Of a stretch of DNA of 64,000 bases, positions 15,592 through 23,411 are shown in pieces; position 1 is the first letter of the stretch, and each line of letters starts with the position of its first letter. The notes beneath the pieces were generated by a model, which was given only the letters and a program-made list of their open reading frames with translations, had not been told where the DNA came from and did not search any database. The DNA is from Candidatus Rokuibacteriota bacterium. Its GTDB lineage: Bacteria > Methylomirabilota > Methylomirabilia > Rokubacteriales > CSP1-6. The translations under genes and the position numbers were made by a program. The stretch covers positions 62,001 to 126,000 of the forward strand of contig JACPIQ010000068.1 of assembly GCA_016188005.1 (NCBI GenBank). Reading direction: 5' to 3'.

Positions 15592-17325
15592 TCAGGGCCG
15601 GTTGGAGTACAGCCAGCGACCGCCTGCCTCGACCAGGCGGTGGACCTCGGCCGGAGGTAGCTCGCGCACGGCACTCCGCTCCGGGCTCACGGCCGAAAGG
15701 AGGAAGACTCGCTGCCCCCCCCGCCACGCCTGGGCCAGCCGCGAGGCGTCCCAGAAGAGCTCCCACGCCTCCGGGAAGGTCGCGCCAAAGGCGAGGGTGG
15801 ACTGCAGCCCGTTGACGATCTTGACGGGACGCCCCAGGGCCAGGAGCCACGAGGCGCTGTTCTCCAGGGCCCCCTCATGGGCGAGCACATCCGAGGGGCC
15901 CGCCCGCAGCGCGATCGCCTCGGTCATGATGCGGACCGAGCGGCTCCTGGCGAAGAGCGCGAAGCCCTCGACGGTGACGGGCAGGAAGGCGATCATGGCG
16001 GCCAGCAGCGCGCCCAACCCGACCATCGGGCGCCGCAGGGCGAGGCCCCCCAGAGCACCGACGCCCCCCAGCCCGAAGATCAGCGCCAGGGAGCCGAAGA
16101 CCGGCCGGAGCCGCTCGAGGGATATGAAGGGCATCTCTTGCCCGCCCCGGGCGGCCATGTTCCGGGCCGCCAGGTCCACCGTGAGCGGCGCGCCGCCGGG
16201 AAGCGCCAGCCACCCCTGCCAGGCCAGGGCTGAGGCGGCGGCCAGCGCCAGGAGCAGGACCGCCCCCGGGAGCAGCAGGATCCGCGGCGCCGGCGCTCCC
16301 GGCGCTCCGTCCAGAACGTCCTCCCAGAGCTTCGCCACGAGGAGGGCCATGGCCGGGAAGGCCGGGAGCCCGTAGTGGGGCAGCTTGAACGGCGACAGCG
16401 CGAAGAAGCCGAGGACCACGACCGTCCAGAGCGCCAGCAGAAGCCACGGCCGCGCGCGGACATCGTCCTTCGGATCGCGCAGGCCCCGCCACAGCGCCCA
16501 CGGCAGCGCGAGGCTCCACGGGAAGAACCCGGCGGCCGTCACCCCCAGGAACTCCAGCGCCGAGAGCGGCACGTCCTCGTCGGGGAAGACGCGCCGGCGC
16601 GCGAAGTTGAGGAGGGGATTGTCCACGACCGTGTACCAGAGGAATCCGCGGTTGGCCCACTCCACGAGCACGTACCACGGCACGGCAACGGCCAGGAAGA
16701 GCGCCACGCCGGCCCAGGGCACGAAGCGTCCGCGCACGTGGTGGTCGCGGACCAGCAGCAGGAACAGCCCGATGACGGCCACAGGGCCGATGGCCCCCAG
16801 GACATCCTTGGCGAGGATCGTCAACCCGAGGCTCGCGTAACAGACGAGCAGCGCCGCCCTGCCGCCCCGCGCATAGACCTCGATGAAGGCGGCGAAGACC
16901 ACCATGATCAGGAAGACGAAGAGCAGGTCCGGCTTGACCAGCCGCGCGAAGAGGAAGAGCTCGAGGTTGGCCGCCACCACGAGCCCTGCCACGAGCCCGA
17001 GCCGCGTGGAGCCCAGTCGCATGCCGAGCCAGGCCGTGACGACGGCGACGCCGATGGCCGGCAGGGCCGACGGCAGGCGGGCCGCGCCCTCGCTGAGGCC
17101 CAGCGCGGAGAACACCCCCGCCATGAGCCAGTAGAGGAGCGCGGGCTTGTCGAAGTAGCGCACGCCATTGACGTGGGGAGTGATCCACTCCCCGGAGCGG
17201 AGCATGTCGCGGGCGATGGCGGCGTGGAACCCCTCGGGCGGGTCCACGAAGGGCGCGCTCCCGAGGCCGCCCAGGAACAGGGCGGCGGCGACCAGGGCGA
17301 CACCGAGCAGGACGTGCTTGCTCAT
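15592..17325 (-). CDS. ArnT/PMT-family (GT39/GT83) membrane glycosyltransferase
   Basis: 577 residues with about 11-12 hydrophobic segments. The first periplasmic loop carries the acidic pair FVDPPEGFHAAIARDML and GEWITPHVNGVRYFDKPALLYWL, the signature of lipid-A aminoarabinose transferase-like GT-C enzymes (Asp/Glu catalytic base, DKPALLYWL). RLVKPDLL and LSPFKLPHYGLPAFPA also fit. It transfers a sugar from a polyprenyl-phosphate donor to a lipid or protein on the outer face of the membrane. It stands alone between the PEP-CTERM gene and cinA. The acceptor is unknown. Confidence 0.85.
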   Translation of the reverse strand: MSKHVLLGVALVAAALFLGGLGSAPFVDPPEGFHAAIARDMLRSGEWITPHVNGVRYFDKPALLYWLMAGVFSALGLSEGAARLPSALPAIGVAVVTAWLGMRLGSTRLGLVAGLVVAANLELFLFARLVKPDLLFVFLIMVVFAAFIEVYARGGRAALLVCYASLGLTILAKDVLGAIGPVAVIGLFLLLVRDHHVRGRFVPWAGVALFLAVAVPWYVLVEWANRGFLWYTVVDNPLLNFARRRVFPDEDVPLSALEFLGVTAAGFFPWSLALPWALWRGLRDPKDDVRARPWLLLALWTVVVLGFFALSPFKLPHYGLPAFPAMALLVAKLWEDVLDGAPGAPAPRILLLPGAVLLLALAAASALAWQGWLALPGGAPLTVDLAARNMAARGGQEMPFISLERLRPVFGSLALIFGLGGVGALGGLALRRPMVGLGALLAAMIAFLPVTVEGFALFARSRSVRIMTEAIALRAGPSDVLAHEGALENSASWLLALGRPVKIVNGLQSTLAFGATFPEAWELFWDASRLAQAWRGGQRVFLLSAVSPERSAVRELPPAEVHRLVEAGGRWLYSNRP

Positions 17326-17367
17326 CGGCGTGACGGGGGGCGCGCAGAAGGGGAGCGGCCGGGATCC

Positions 17368-18099
17368 TCAGCGCTGGACGCGGACGACGGCGTCCGACGG
17401 CAGCTCGCCGAGCAGCTCCGCGACGGCGCGCTCCATCAGCTCGCGGTTCTTGGACTCGAGCGTCACCTTGACCTTGTACTCCGGGTTCGAGAACTCCGGG
17501 TAGGAGCCGAGCATCAGGTCCGGGTGCCGTCGCAGCAGGTCGTTGAGGTAGTCGGCCAGGGTGCCCTCGCCCATGTTGACGAAGACGGCGGTGAGGAAGA
17601 AGGGCGGCTCGCGGAAGCGCTCCTTCAGCGCCTCGAACTTCTGGCGGAAGATTTCCGGGACCCCGGGCAAGATGTAGATGTTCCGGATGCCGATGGCCGG
17701 GAACCTCAGCCGGTCTCCTGCCTCGAGTTCCGCGCCCTGGGGCACCTCGGCCATCTTGAGCCTCGCGTCAGTGAGCCGGTCCTGGTAGAAGCCGCGCAGG
17801 AGCTCCACCAGACGCGGATCGCGGACGACAGGCACGCCCACGGCCCGGGCCACCCCCTCGATGGTCACGTCGTCGTGCGTCGGCCCCACGCCGCCCGAGG
17901 TGAAGACCACGTCGAAGGCCCGGCTCTGCGCGGTGACCTCGGCGGCGATGAGATCCGCCTCGTCGGGGATGACGGAGATCCTGCGGACCGTCACGCCGAG
18001 CGCCCGCAGCTCACGGCAGAGGTACGACGCGTTCACGTCCGCCACCTTGCCGGAGAGGAGCTCGTTGCCGATGAGGACGATGCCGGCGGTCTTCGCCAT
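17368..18099 (-). CDS. CinA-like molybdopterin-binding domain protein
   Basis: 243 residues, a single MoaB/MogA-fold domain as at the N-terminus of CinA: AGIVLIGNELLSGKVADVNASYL at the start, then FTSGGVGPTHDDVT (about 71-84) and LPGVPEIF (about 148). It lacks the C-terminal amidase (PncC) domain of full-length CinA, so it is the stand-alone COG1058 type. Proposed roles include ADP-ribose pyrophosphatase activity in NAD turnover. A TAGGAT box lies 8 nt before the ATG, suggesting a leaderless mRNA. It is divergent from the FabL-like gene. Confidence 0.85.
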   Translation of the reverse strand: MAKTAGIVLIGNELLSGKVADVNASYLCRELRALGVTVRRISVIPDEADLIAAEVTAQSRAFDVVFTSGGVGPTHDDVTIEGVARAVGVPVVRDPRLVELLRGFYQDRLTDARLKMAEVPQGAELEAGDRLRFPAIGIRNIYILPGVPEIFRQKFEALKERFREPPFFLTAVFVNMGEGTLADYLNDLLRRHPDLMLGSYPEFSNPEYKVKVTLESKNRELMERAVAELLGELPSDAVVRVQR

Positions 18100-18107
18100 G
18101 GCGATCC

Positions 18108-18113
18108 ATCCTA
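18108..18113 (-). promoter_or_regulatory. -10 box, leaderless cinA promoter
   Basis: Minus strand: TGC-TAGGAT, then 8 nt, then the ATG of the CinA-like gene. It has the same extended -10 form as the other start-proximal boxes in the window. No clear -35 is visible. Confidence 0.4.
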
Positions 18114-18163
18114 GCACGGGCGCGCGCGGGCGCAGTAGGCCCTCCCGCGGAGAAGATGGTAAA

Positions 18164-18994
18164 ATGGCCGCCGCGATGACCGACGAGGCCACCCGCATCT
18201 CCCTCCGCGGCTGGGCGCTGATCCTGGGCGCCTCCTCCGGGTTCGGCGCGGCCACGAGCCTGGCCCTGGCGCGCGCGGGCCTCGACATCTTCGGCGTGCA
18301 CCTGGACCGCAGGAGCACTCTGGGCAACGTCGAGCGCATCGTGGGAGAGATCCGCGCGCTGGGCCGCGAGGCTCTCTTCTTCAACGCCAACGCGGCGGAT
18401 GAGGAGAAACGGGCGGAGGTCGCCGCCACCATGGAGGGGGTTCTCAGGGAGCGCGGCCAGCTGGCCCAGCTCCGCGTCATGCTCCACTCCCTGGCCTTCG
18501 GCACGCTCAAGCTCTTCATCACCGACCCCATGAAGGAGGCCGTCACCAAGTCGCAGATGGACATGACGCTGGATGTGATGGCCCACAGCCTCATCTACTG
18601 GGCGCAGGAGATCGTGGGACGCGGCCTCATGGCCGACGGCGGCCGGATCTTCGCCATGACCTCTTCCGGTGGCACCCGCGTCCTGCCCTTCTACGGCCCT
18701 GTGTCCGCGGCCAAGGCCGCGCTCGAGTCCAACATCCGCCAGCTCGCGGCGGAGCTGGCCCCCCGCGGCATCACCGCCAATTCCATCCGCGCGGGCGTGA
18801 CGGCCACGCCCGCCGCCAGGAAGATCCCGAACTACGAGCAGTTTTCCCAGCGGGCCGTCGCCCGGAACCCGCACCGCCGGATGACCACGACGGAGGATGT
18901 CGCGCGCGCCATCGTGGTGCTGTCCCACCCGGACACGTACTGGATCACGGGGAACGTCATCGGCGTCGACGGTGGCGAAGAGATCACCGGCTAG
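18164..18994 (+). CDS. Enoyl-ACP reductase-like SDR (FabL/FabI type)
   Basis: 276 residues from the ATG at 18164; a second in-frame ATG at 18176 gives MTDEATRISL and is equally possible. The cofactor loop GASSGFGAAT (about 24-33) is a classical SDR type rather than the FabI GxAxxxSxGxA form. The catalytic region reads YGPVSAAKAALES (Tyr-x6-Lys), the spacing of enoyl-ACP reductases, as in Bacillus FabL. It probably reduces trans-2-enoyl-ACP in fatty acid synthesis with NAD(P)H. GGAG of the leader lies 11 nt upstream. The next gene, uppP, starts 26 bp after the stop. Confidence 0.78.
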   Translation: MAAAMTDEATRISLRGWALILGASSGFGAATSLALARAGLDIFGVHLDRRSTLGNVERIVGEIRALGREALFFNANAADEEKRAEVAATMEGVLRERGQLAQLRVMLHSLAFGTLKLFITDPMKEAVTKSQMDMTLDVMAHSLIYWAQEIVGRGLMADGGRIFAMTSSGGTRVLPFYGPVSAAKAALESNIRQLAAELAPRGITANSIRAGVTATPAARKIPNYEQFSQRAVARNPHRRMTTTEDVARAIVVLSHPDTYWITGNVIGVDGGEEITG

Positions 18995-19020
18995 GTGCCG
19001 TTCCCAGGCCCCGGCCGGCC

Positions 19021-19800
19021 ATGACCTACCTCCAGAGCGCGGTGCTGGGGATCGTCCAGGGGCTCACCGAGTTCCTGCCTGTCTCCTCCTCGGGCCACCT
19101 CATCCTGGTCCCGCTCCTGCTCGGCTGGCAGGACGAGGGGCTCGCCTTCGACGCGGCCATCCACCTCGGCACGCTCCTGGCGCTGCTGGCCTACTTCCGG
19201 CGGGATCTCGCGCAGATGGCGCTGGGGACCGATCGGCGGCTGGCCGTGCTGCTCGCCGCCGCCACCGTCCCGGCGGGGGTGGCCGGTCTCCTCCTGGGCC
19301 GAGCCATCGAGACGCGGCTCCGCAGTCCCATGGTGGTCGCCGTGTCCCTCATCGCGTGGGCAGTCGTCATGTGGATCGCCGACCGTCGGGCCTCGCGGCG
19401 CGGGCAGGTCGCCGGCGCGCCGGCACAGGTCGGGTGGCTGCCGGGAATGGCCGTCGGCTTCGCGCAGGCGGTGGCGCTGATCCCCGGAACCTCGCGCTCC
19501 GGCATCACCATCACGGCCGGGCTCTTCGCGGGCATGAGCCGGGTCACCTCCGCGCGATTCGCCTTCCTGCTCAGCATCCCCATCACCGCGGCGGCGGGCG
19601 GCTACAGCGCGCTCAAGCTCGTCAAGCGGGGGCTCGATCCGACGCTCCTGGGCCCCCTCGGCATGGGGGTCCTCGCGTCTTTCCTCGCGGGGCTGGCAGC
19701 CGTCTGGTTCCTCGTCAACTTCCTGCAGCGCCGCTCGCTCCTGCCCTTCGTCATCTACCGCTGCGCCCTGGGCATCCTGATTCTGTGGGTGTTCCTCTGA
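19021..19800 (+). CDS. uppP: Undecaprenyl-diphosphatase UppP (BacA)
   Basis: 259 residues, seven to eight membrane segments. Both diagnostic motifs are present: LTEFLPVSSSGHLILV (E and PxSSSxH, about residues 17-32) and the phosphate-binding PGTSRSG near residue 160. It removes the terminal phosphate from undecaprenyl diphosphate at the outer face of the cytoplasmic membrane, recycling the lipid carrier for peptidoglycan and surface glycans. The ATG at the start of the alignment (MTYLQSAVLGIVQGL) fits the family N-terminus. The gene lies downstream of the FabL-like gene and upstream of a small helical protein gene. Confidence 0.95.
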   Translation: MTYLQSAVLGIVQGLTEFLPVSSSGHLILVPLLLGWQDEGLAFDAAIHLGTLLALLAYFRRDLAQMALGTDRRLAVLLAAATVPAGVAGLLLGRAIETRLRSPMVVAVSLIAWAVVMWIADRRASRRGQVAGAPAQVGWLPGMAVGFAQAVALIPGTSRSGITITAGLFAGMSRVTSARFAFLLSIPITAAAGGYSALKLVKRGLDPTLLGPLGMGVLASFLAGLAAVWFLVNFLQRRSLLPFVIYRCALGILILWVFL

Positions 19801-19812
19801 GAGCCCGGTCCG

Positions 19813-20244
19813 GTGCAGACCGCCGTCGTGCTCCACAAGGAAGGATTCGACGGACCCGCCGGTCTCGGTGAGCTCTACGGACGGGCGGCGCGGCTGGCGG
19901 CGCTCGAGGCGCAACATCGCGCCGCCGTCGAGGCCGCAGTCGCCGACTATCGGGCCCAGGCTGCCGTGCGGGGCTACGCTGCGGCGGTGCCCGACGGCCG
20001 CCACCTCATGGAAGCACGCCTGCAGGCCGCCCAGGCCCGTTACGAGCTGGCGATGAGGGCCTTACAGGCGATCCAGGCGGAGGCGCAGTCCATGCCCCCC
20101 GTCACGGCGGAGCTGGCGCGGGCGGTGAGCGAGATCACGGCGGCACTCACGGGGCACGTCTCGATCGAGGCATCCCCCTGGGGGCCGCAGATCAGGGCGG
20201 CGCTGGAGGCCTACGAGCCGCAGGCGGCGGCGCCGCCGAGGTAG
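19813..20244 (+). CDS. Small helical protein of unknown function
   Basis: 143 residues from a GTG 12 bp after uppP. Alanine-rich amphipathic helices occupy most of the length (ARLAALEAQHRAAVEAAV, EARLQAAQARYELAMRALQ), giving the look of a short helical bundle or coiled coil. There is no signal peptide or membrane segment. A distant resemblance to YlbF/YmcA-type proteins is possible but not convincing. The stop overlaps the convergent hydrolase gene by 34 bp. The function is not assigned. Confidence 0.5.
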   Translation: MQTAVVLHKEGFDGPAGLGELYGRAARLAALEAQHRAAVEAAVADYRAQAAVRGYAAAVPDGRHLMEARLQAAQARYELAMRALQAIQAEAQSMPPVTAELARAVSEITAALTGHVSIEASPWGPQIRAALEAYEPQAAAPPR

Positions 20245-20966
20245 CGAAGCAGCCACTGGCGGCTGCGCTCGAGGGCCTGGAGCCGGTGCGCCGGCTCCGA
20301 CAGCCGGTGGTCGGCGCCCTCGATCAGGCACAGCTCCCTCGGCGGCCGGGCCCGCTCCAGGAGCGCGCGGCCATGGGCCGCAGGCACGACCTCGTCGCTG
20401 CCGCCCTGGATGACGAGGAGGCGCTCCACGCCCGCCGGGGCCTCGGCGTGGCGGCCGGCGCGCACCTCGGCGATGAGGGCCGGGCCAGGCCCGGGCGCCG
20501 CGGTTCCCCCTTGCGCCGCCAGATCGTGGAGGCTCGCGGGGGCATTCCACGTGACGACAGCGCGCGCCGTCTGCTGCCTCGCCGCCACCCAGAGCGCGAC
20601 GAAGCCGCCGAGGCTCGAGCCGAGGAGCCCGAAGCGACCGTTCAGGCCCGGATGGCGCCTCAGATGGCCGAGCACGGCCTCGAGGTCGGCGATGCGCGTG
20701 GCGATCGTCGCATCCTGGTAGGCGCCGCCCGACTCGCCGCTGCCGCGGAAGTCGAAGCGCGCCACCGCCAGGCCCGCGGCCGGCAGCTCCCGCCTCAGCA
20801 GAAGGTACTTGTCGCTGTCCTTGGAGGCGCCCATCCCGTGGCAGGCCACGACGCAAGGGCTCTGCCCTGCGGGCCGCATGCGGTGGAGCACGCCGACCAC
20901 CTCCGCGCCCCCCACGCTGAGGGTGAAGCGCTCGGCCGTCACTCCCGCGGCCAAGCCCAGCTCCAC
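20211..20966 (-). CDS. Alpha/beta hydrolase (acyl-peptidase/FrsA-like)
   Basis: 251 residues. HGMGASKDSDKY (oxyanion region), FDFRGSGESGG, nucleophile GSSLGG (Ser near 117), acid Asp in QGGSDEVVP and His in GADHRLSEP give a complete triad. The HGMGASKDS plus RGSGES pattern is typical of serine aminopeptidase S33-like or ferulic-esterase-like cytosolic hydrolases. The substrate is not known. It is convergent with the small helical gene and followed upstream by a 100-bp gap before the TatD-like gene. Confidence 0.8.
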   Translation of the reverse strand: MELGLAAGVTAERFTLSVGGAEVVGVLHRMRPAGQSPCVVACHGMGASKDSDKYLLLRRELPAAGLAVARFDFRGSGESGGAYQDATIATRIADLEAVLGHLRRHPGLNGRFGLLGSSLGGFVALWVAARQQTARAVVTWNAPASLHDLAAQGGTAAPGPGPALIAEVRAGRHAEAPAGVERLLVIQGGSDEVVPAAHGRALLERARPPRELCLIEGADHRLSEPAHRLQALERSRQWLLRYLGGAAACGS

Positions 20967-21070
20967 GCAGAGAAATCCCCCACGCCGCTCAAGCGGGTCC
21001 AGATGCGAGGGGCGGCGGAGGCGACGAGCGACAGAGCCAGCGCAGCGAACGGGCCCTTCTCAGCGGCGGC

Positions 21071-21831
21071 CTAGGCCCAGATGAGGTCGAAGAGCTGGCA
21101 GGTATTGACGGAGAGCCGGTACATGGTGTCCTCGACGGGCAGTCGCTTGATCTTGGCCACCTCCTCGGCCACGCGCGAGGCGAGCCAGGGCCCGGAGGCG
21201 ATGGTCTCGAACTCCTCTCCACGAGCAGCGAGTCCAGCGGCACCCACTCCACCAGCTCGCGGTCGCGCTGCCGGTAGACCACCTCCGGCGTCACCGAGAC
21301 GAGGTACCCCGCGTCCAGGATGGCACGCGTCACCTCGCGGGGGGCCTTGTGCCAGTGGAACACCGCGCGCTCCACCCCCGCGGCCTTGAGCGCCTCGAGC
21401 GCGCCCACCGCGGCGCCGTGCGGGGCGTGCACCACCGCCGGCAGGTCGAATCGCGTGGCGAGGGCGAGCAGCCGCCCCAGCCGTGCCCGTCCCCGTGCCA
21501 TGAGTGAGGCGGCGTCCGCGGCCCTGACCAGGTTGTACCAGGGGAGCCCCACCTCCCCCAGCGCCACGAGCCTGGAATGGTTCGCGATCACCTGCGCCTC
21601 GACCCTGGCCAGATCCTCGTCGGTGAGATGGGCCCATTCCGGGTGGAAGCCCAGCGCGGGCCACACCGCCTTGCCGTTGGCCGAGACGGTCTCCAGCGTG
21701 CGCTCGTTGCTCCGCGGGTCGCAGCCCACGGCCACGACTCCCCACACGTCGGACTCGAGCGCGCGGGACAGGGCCGTCCGGACGTCGGAGAAGGCGGCGT
21801 CATGCAGATGGCAGTGGCTGTCGACGATCAT
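21071..21831 (-). pseudogene. TatD-family metal-dependent hydrolase, frameshifted
   Basis: The N-terminal part starts at the ATG 21831 with the DSHCHLH metal motif, continues through LGFHPEW, GEVGLPWYN and VVHAPHGA, and reaches PLDSLLVE. The matching C-terminus (EFETIASGPWLASRVAEEVAKIK and onwards to TAG at 21071) lies in another frame. A single missing base near 21212-21220 explains the break; the read-on frame turns into Arg/Pro/Ser-rich nonsense ending at 20989. TatD-like proteins are 3'-5' exonucleases or metallo-hydrolases. It may be a real loss or a one-base assembly error. The ATG overlaps the end of the tandem-repeat reading frame upstream. Confidence 0.75.
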
Positions 21832-22052
21832 TTGGGTTCAACATGCCTTGCGGCATGTTGACCGTGGGCCAGATGGTCGCGGCACCCCCCGAGGACACCC
21901 ATCGGACTGCGCGCCCCATGCCTTGCGGCATGTTGACCGTGGGCCAGATGGTCGCGGCACCCCCCGAGGACACCCATCGGACTGCGCGCCCCATGCCTTG
22001 CGGCATGTTGACCGTGGGCCAGATGGTCGCGGCACCCCCCGAGGACACCCAT
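21828..22052 (-). CDS. Possible small repeat protein (three 25-residue units)
   Basis: A 74-codon frame starting with ATG 8 to 12 nt after a GAGGGAGGGGAG purine tract and 22 nt after the tldE-like stop. Its TGA overlaps the ATG of the TatD-like gene (ATGA). The product would be three copies of MGVLGGCRDHLAHGQHAARHGARSP-type units rich in His, Arg, Gly and Cys. Good start signals and coupling argue for translation; the 75-bp identity argues for a recent DNA repeat. No family is recognised. Confidence 0.3.
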   Translation of the reverse strand: MGVLGGCRDHLAHGQHAARHGARSPMGVLGGCRDHLAHGQHAARHGARSPMGVLGGCRDHLAHGQHAARHVEPK

Positions 22053-22053
22053 G
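21843..22053. repeat. 75-bp tandem repeat, 2.8 copies
   Basis: Copies start at 21843, 21918 and 21993, with the third cut at about 61 bp. The copies look identical. Each unit begins with a small palindrome, ATGCC-TTGC-GGCAT. The period is 25 codons, so frames stay open on both strands. It lies between the TldE stop and the TatD-like start. Confidence 0.9.
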
Positions 22054-22073
22054 GGCCGGCTCCCCTCCCTCTC

Positions 22074-23411
22074 CTACGAGCCCGCCACCACCATGCGGCC
22101 GATGAGGAGCGTCGGCGACGCGGTGCGGTCGCGGAACACGAGGTCATTGCCCACACCCTCCACGGCGTGGAACATGTCCACCAGATTGCCGGCGATCGTG
22201 ATCTCCTCCACCGGATAGGTGATCTCCCCGTTCTCGATCCAGAGCCCGACGGCGCCGCGGGAGTAGTCGCCCGTGACGCCGTTGACGCCGAAACCGATGA
22301 GCTCGGTGACATAGAGCCCGCTTCGCACGCTCCGGATGAGCGCCTCCGGGCTCGCCGCCCCGGCAGCGAGATAGAGGTTGGTGGTGGATACCGAGACACC
22401 GCTGCCGTCGCGCGCGGCGTGATGGGTCGAGGCCAGGCCGAGCTTGCGGCCGGTGTAGGTGTCCAGCAGGTAGGAGGCGAGCACGCCCCTGTCCACGACG
22501 ACGGTGCGCCGCACCGGGAGCCCTTCTCCGTCGAAGGGACGGGAGCCGAGCGCTCTCGGCCGCGTCCCGTCGTCCACGACGGTCACCGACGGGGCGGCCA
22601 CGGCCTGCCCCAGCCGGTTCACGAGGAAGGAGGCGCCGCGGTAGAGCGCGGGCCCGGAGGCCGCGCCGGCCAGGTGGCGGACGAGGCTCGCCGCCGTTTC
22701 CCGGTCGAAGATCACCGGCACCTCGGCGGTCTTCACCGGGCGGGCCCCCAGTCGGCGGAGGGCCCTGCCGGCGGCTGTCCGGCCGATCTCCTCCGGCGCG
22801 TCCAGCGCAGCGCGTTTGCGCGCGACGTGATACCAGGAGTCGCGCTGCATCTCCCCGCCGCTCGAGGCCACCGGGGCCACCGACAGGCTGAAGGAGGAGG
22901 CCCCGTACTCTCCAGCGAAACCGTGGCTCGTCGCATAGGCATAGCGCGCCCGGTGATCCGCGAAGTCACCGCCCTCCGAGTTCGTGATCCGCGGGTCGGC
23001 CTCCAGCGCCGCCTGCTCCGCGCGGCGGGCCAGATCGATCTTCTCCTCGGGCGAGAGATCGTGCCCGGTCGGATCGGCGAGGTCGAGATCGGGCAGCGGG
23101 GCGCGCGCGAGCTCGGCGGCATCGGGGAGCCCCGCCAGCTCATCCGGGCTCGTGATCCGCGCCAGCGACACCGCCTCCTCCACCAGTCCCGCGACGGAGC
23201 CGCGGCTCAGGTCCGACGTGGAGGCGGCGGCCACCGACTGCCCCACGAACACCCGGAGCGCCAGGCGCCGCTCGCGGGCATGCTGGACCGTCTCCACCTG
23301 GCCGAGGCGGACCTGGGCGGAGAAGGACTGCTCCTCGACCACGAAGGCGTCGGCCGCAGAGGCCCCCTTCGCCGTCGCGCGGCCGAGGAGGTCAACGAGG
23401 AGATCGAGCAT
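22074..23411 (-). CDS. TldE/PmbA-like metalloprotease-family protein
   Basis: 445 residues. The TldD/PmbA fold is seen throughout: VETVQHARERRLALRVFVG near residue 40, VTVVDDGT..RALGSRPFDGEGLPVRRTVVVDRGVLASYLLDTYTGRKL (substrate-side barrel), and ending GDYSRGAVGLWIENGEI. It lacks the HExxH metal site, which is the TldE subunit pattern; the catalytic partner is the adjacent TldD. In E. coli TldD/TldE degrade unfolded peptides and mature microcin B17. Its ATG overlaps the tldD stop by one base. Confidence 0.88.
   Translation of the reverse strand: MLDLLVDLLGRATAKGASAADAFVVEEQSFSAQVRLGQVETVQHARERRLALRVFVGQSVAAASTSDLSRGSVAGLVEEAVSLARITSPDELAGLPDAAELARAPLPDLDLADPTGHDLSPEEKIDLARRAEQAALEADPRITNSEGGDFADHRARYAYATSHGFAGEYGASSFSLSVAPVASSGGEMQRDSWYHVARKRAALDAPEEIGRTAAGRALRRLGARPVKTAEVPVIFDRETAASLVRHLAGAASGPALYRGASFLVNRLGQAVAAPSVTVVDDGTRPRALGSRPFDGEGLPVRRTVVVDRGVLASYLLDTYTGRKLGLASTHHAARDGSGVSVSTTNLYLAAGAASPEALIRSVRSGLYVTELIGFGVNGVTGDYSRGAVGLWIENGEITYPVEEITIAGNLVDMFHAVEGVGNDLVFRDRTASPTLLIGRMVVAGS

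Noticed and set aside
21071-21831. Selenocysteine or programmed frameshift explanation for the TatD-like break
   Set aside because: No in-frame TGA joins the two parts; they are in different frames. No slippery heptamer with downstream structure is apparent, so a simple indel is more likely.
21843-22053. CRISPR array
   Set aside because: The repeats are contiguous 75-bp units without unique spacers, and no cas genes are nearby.
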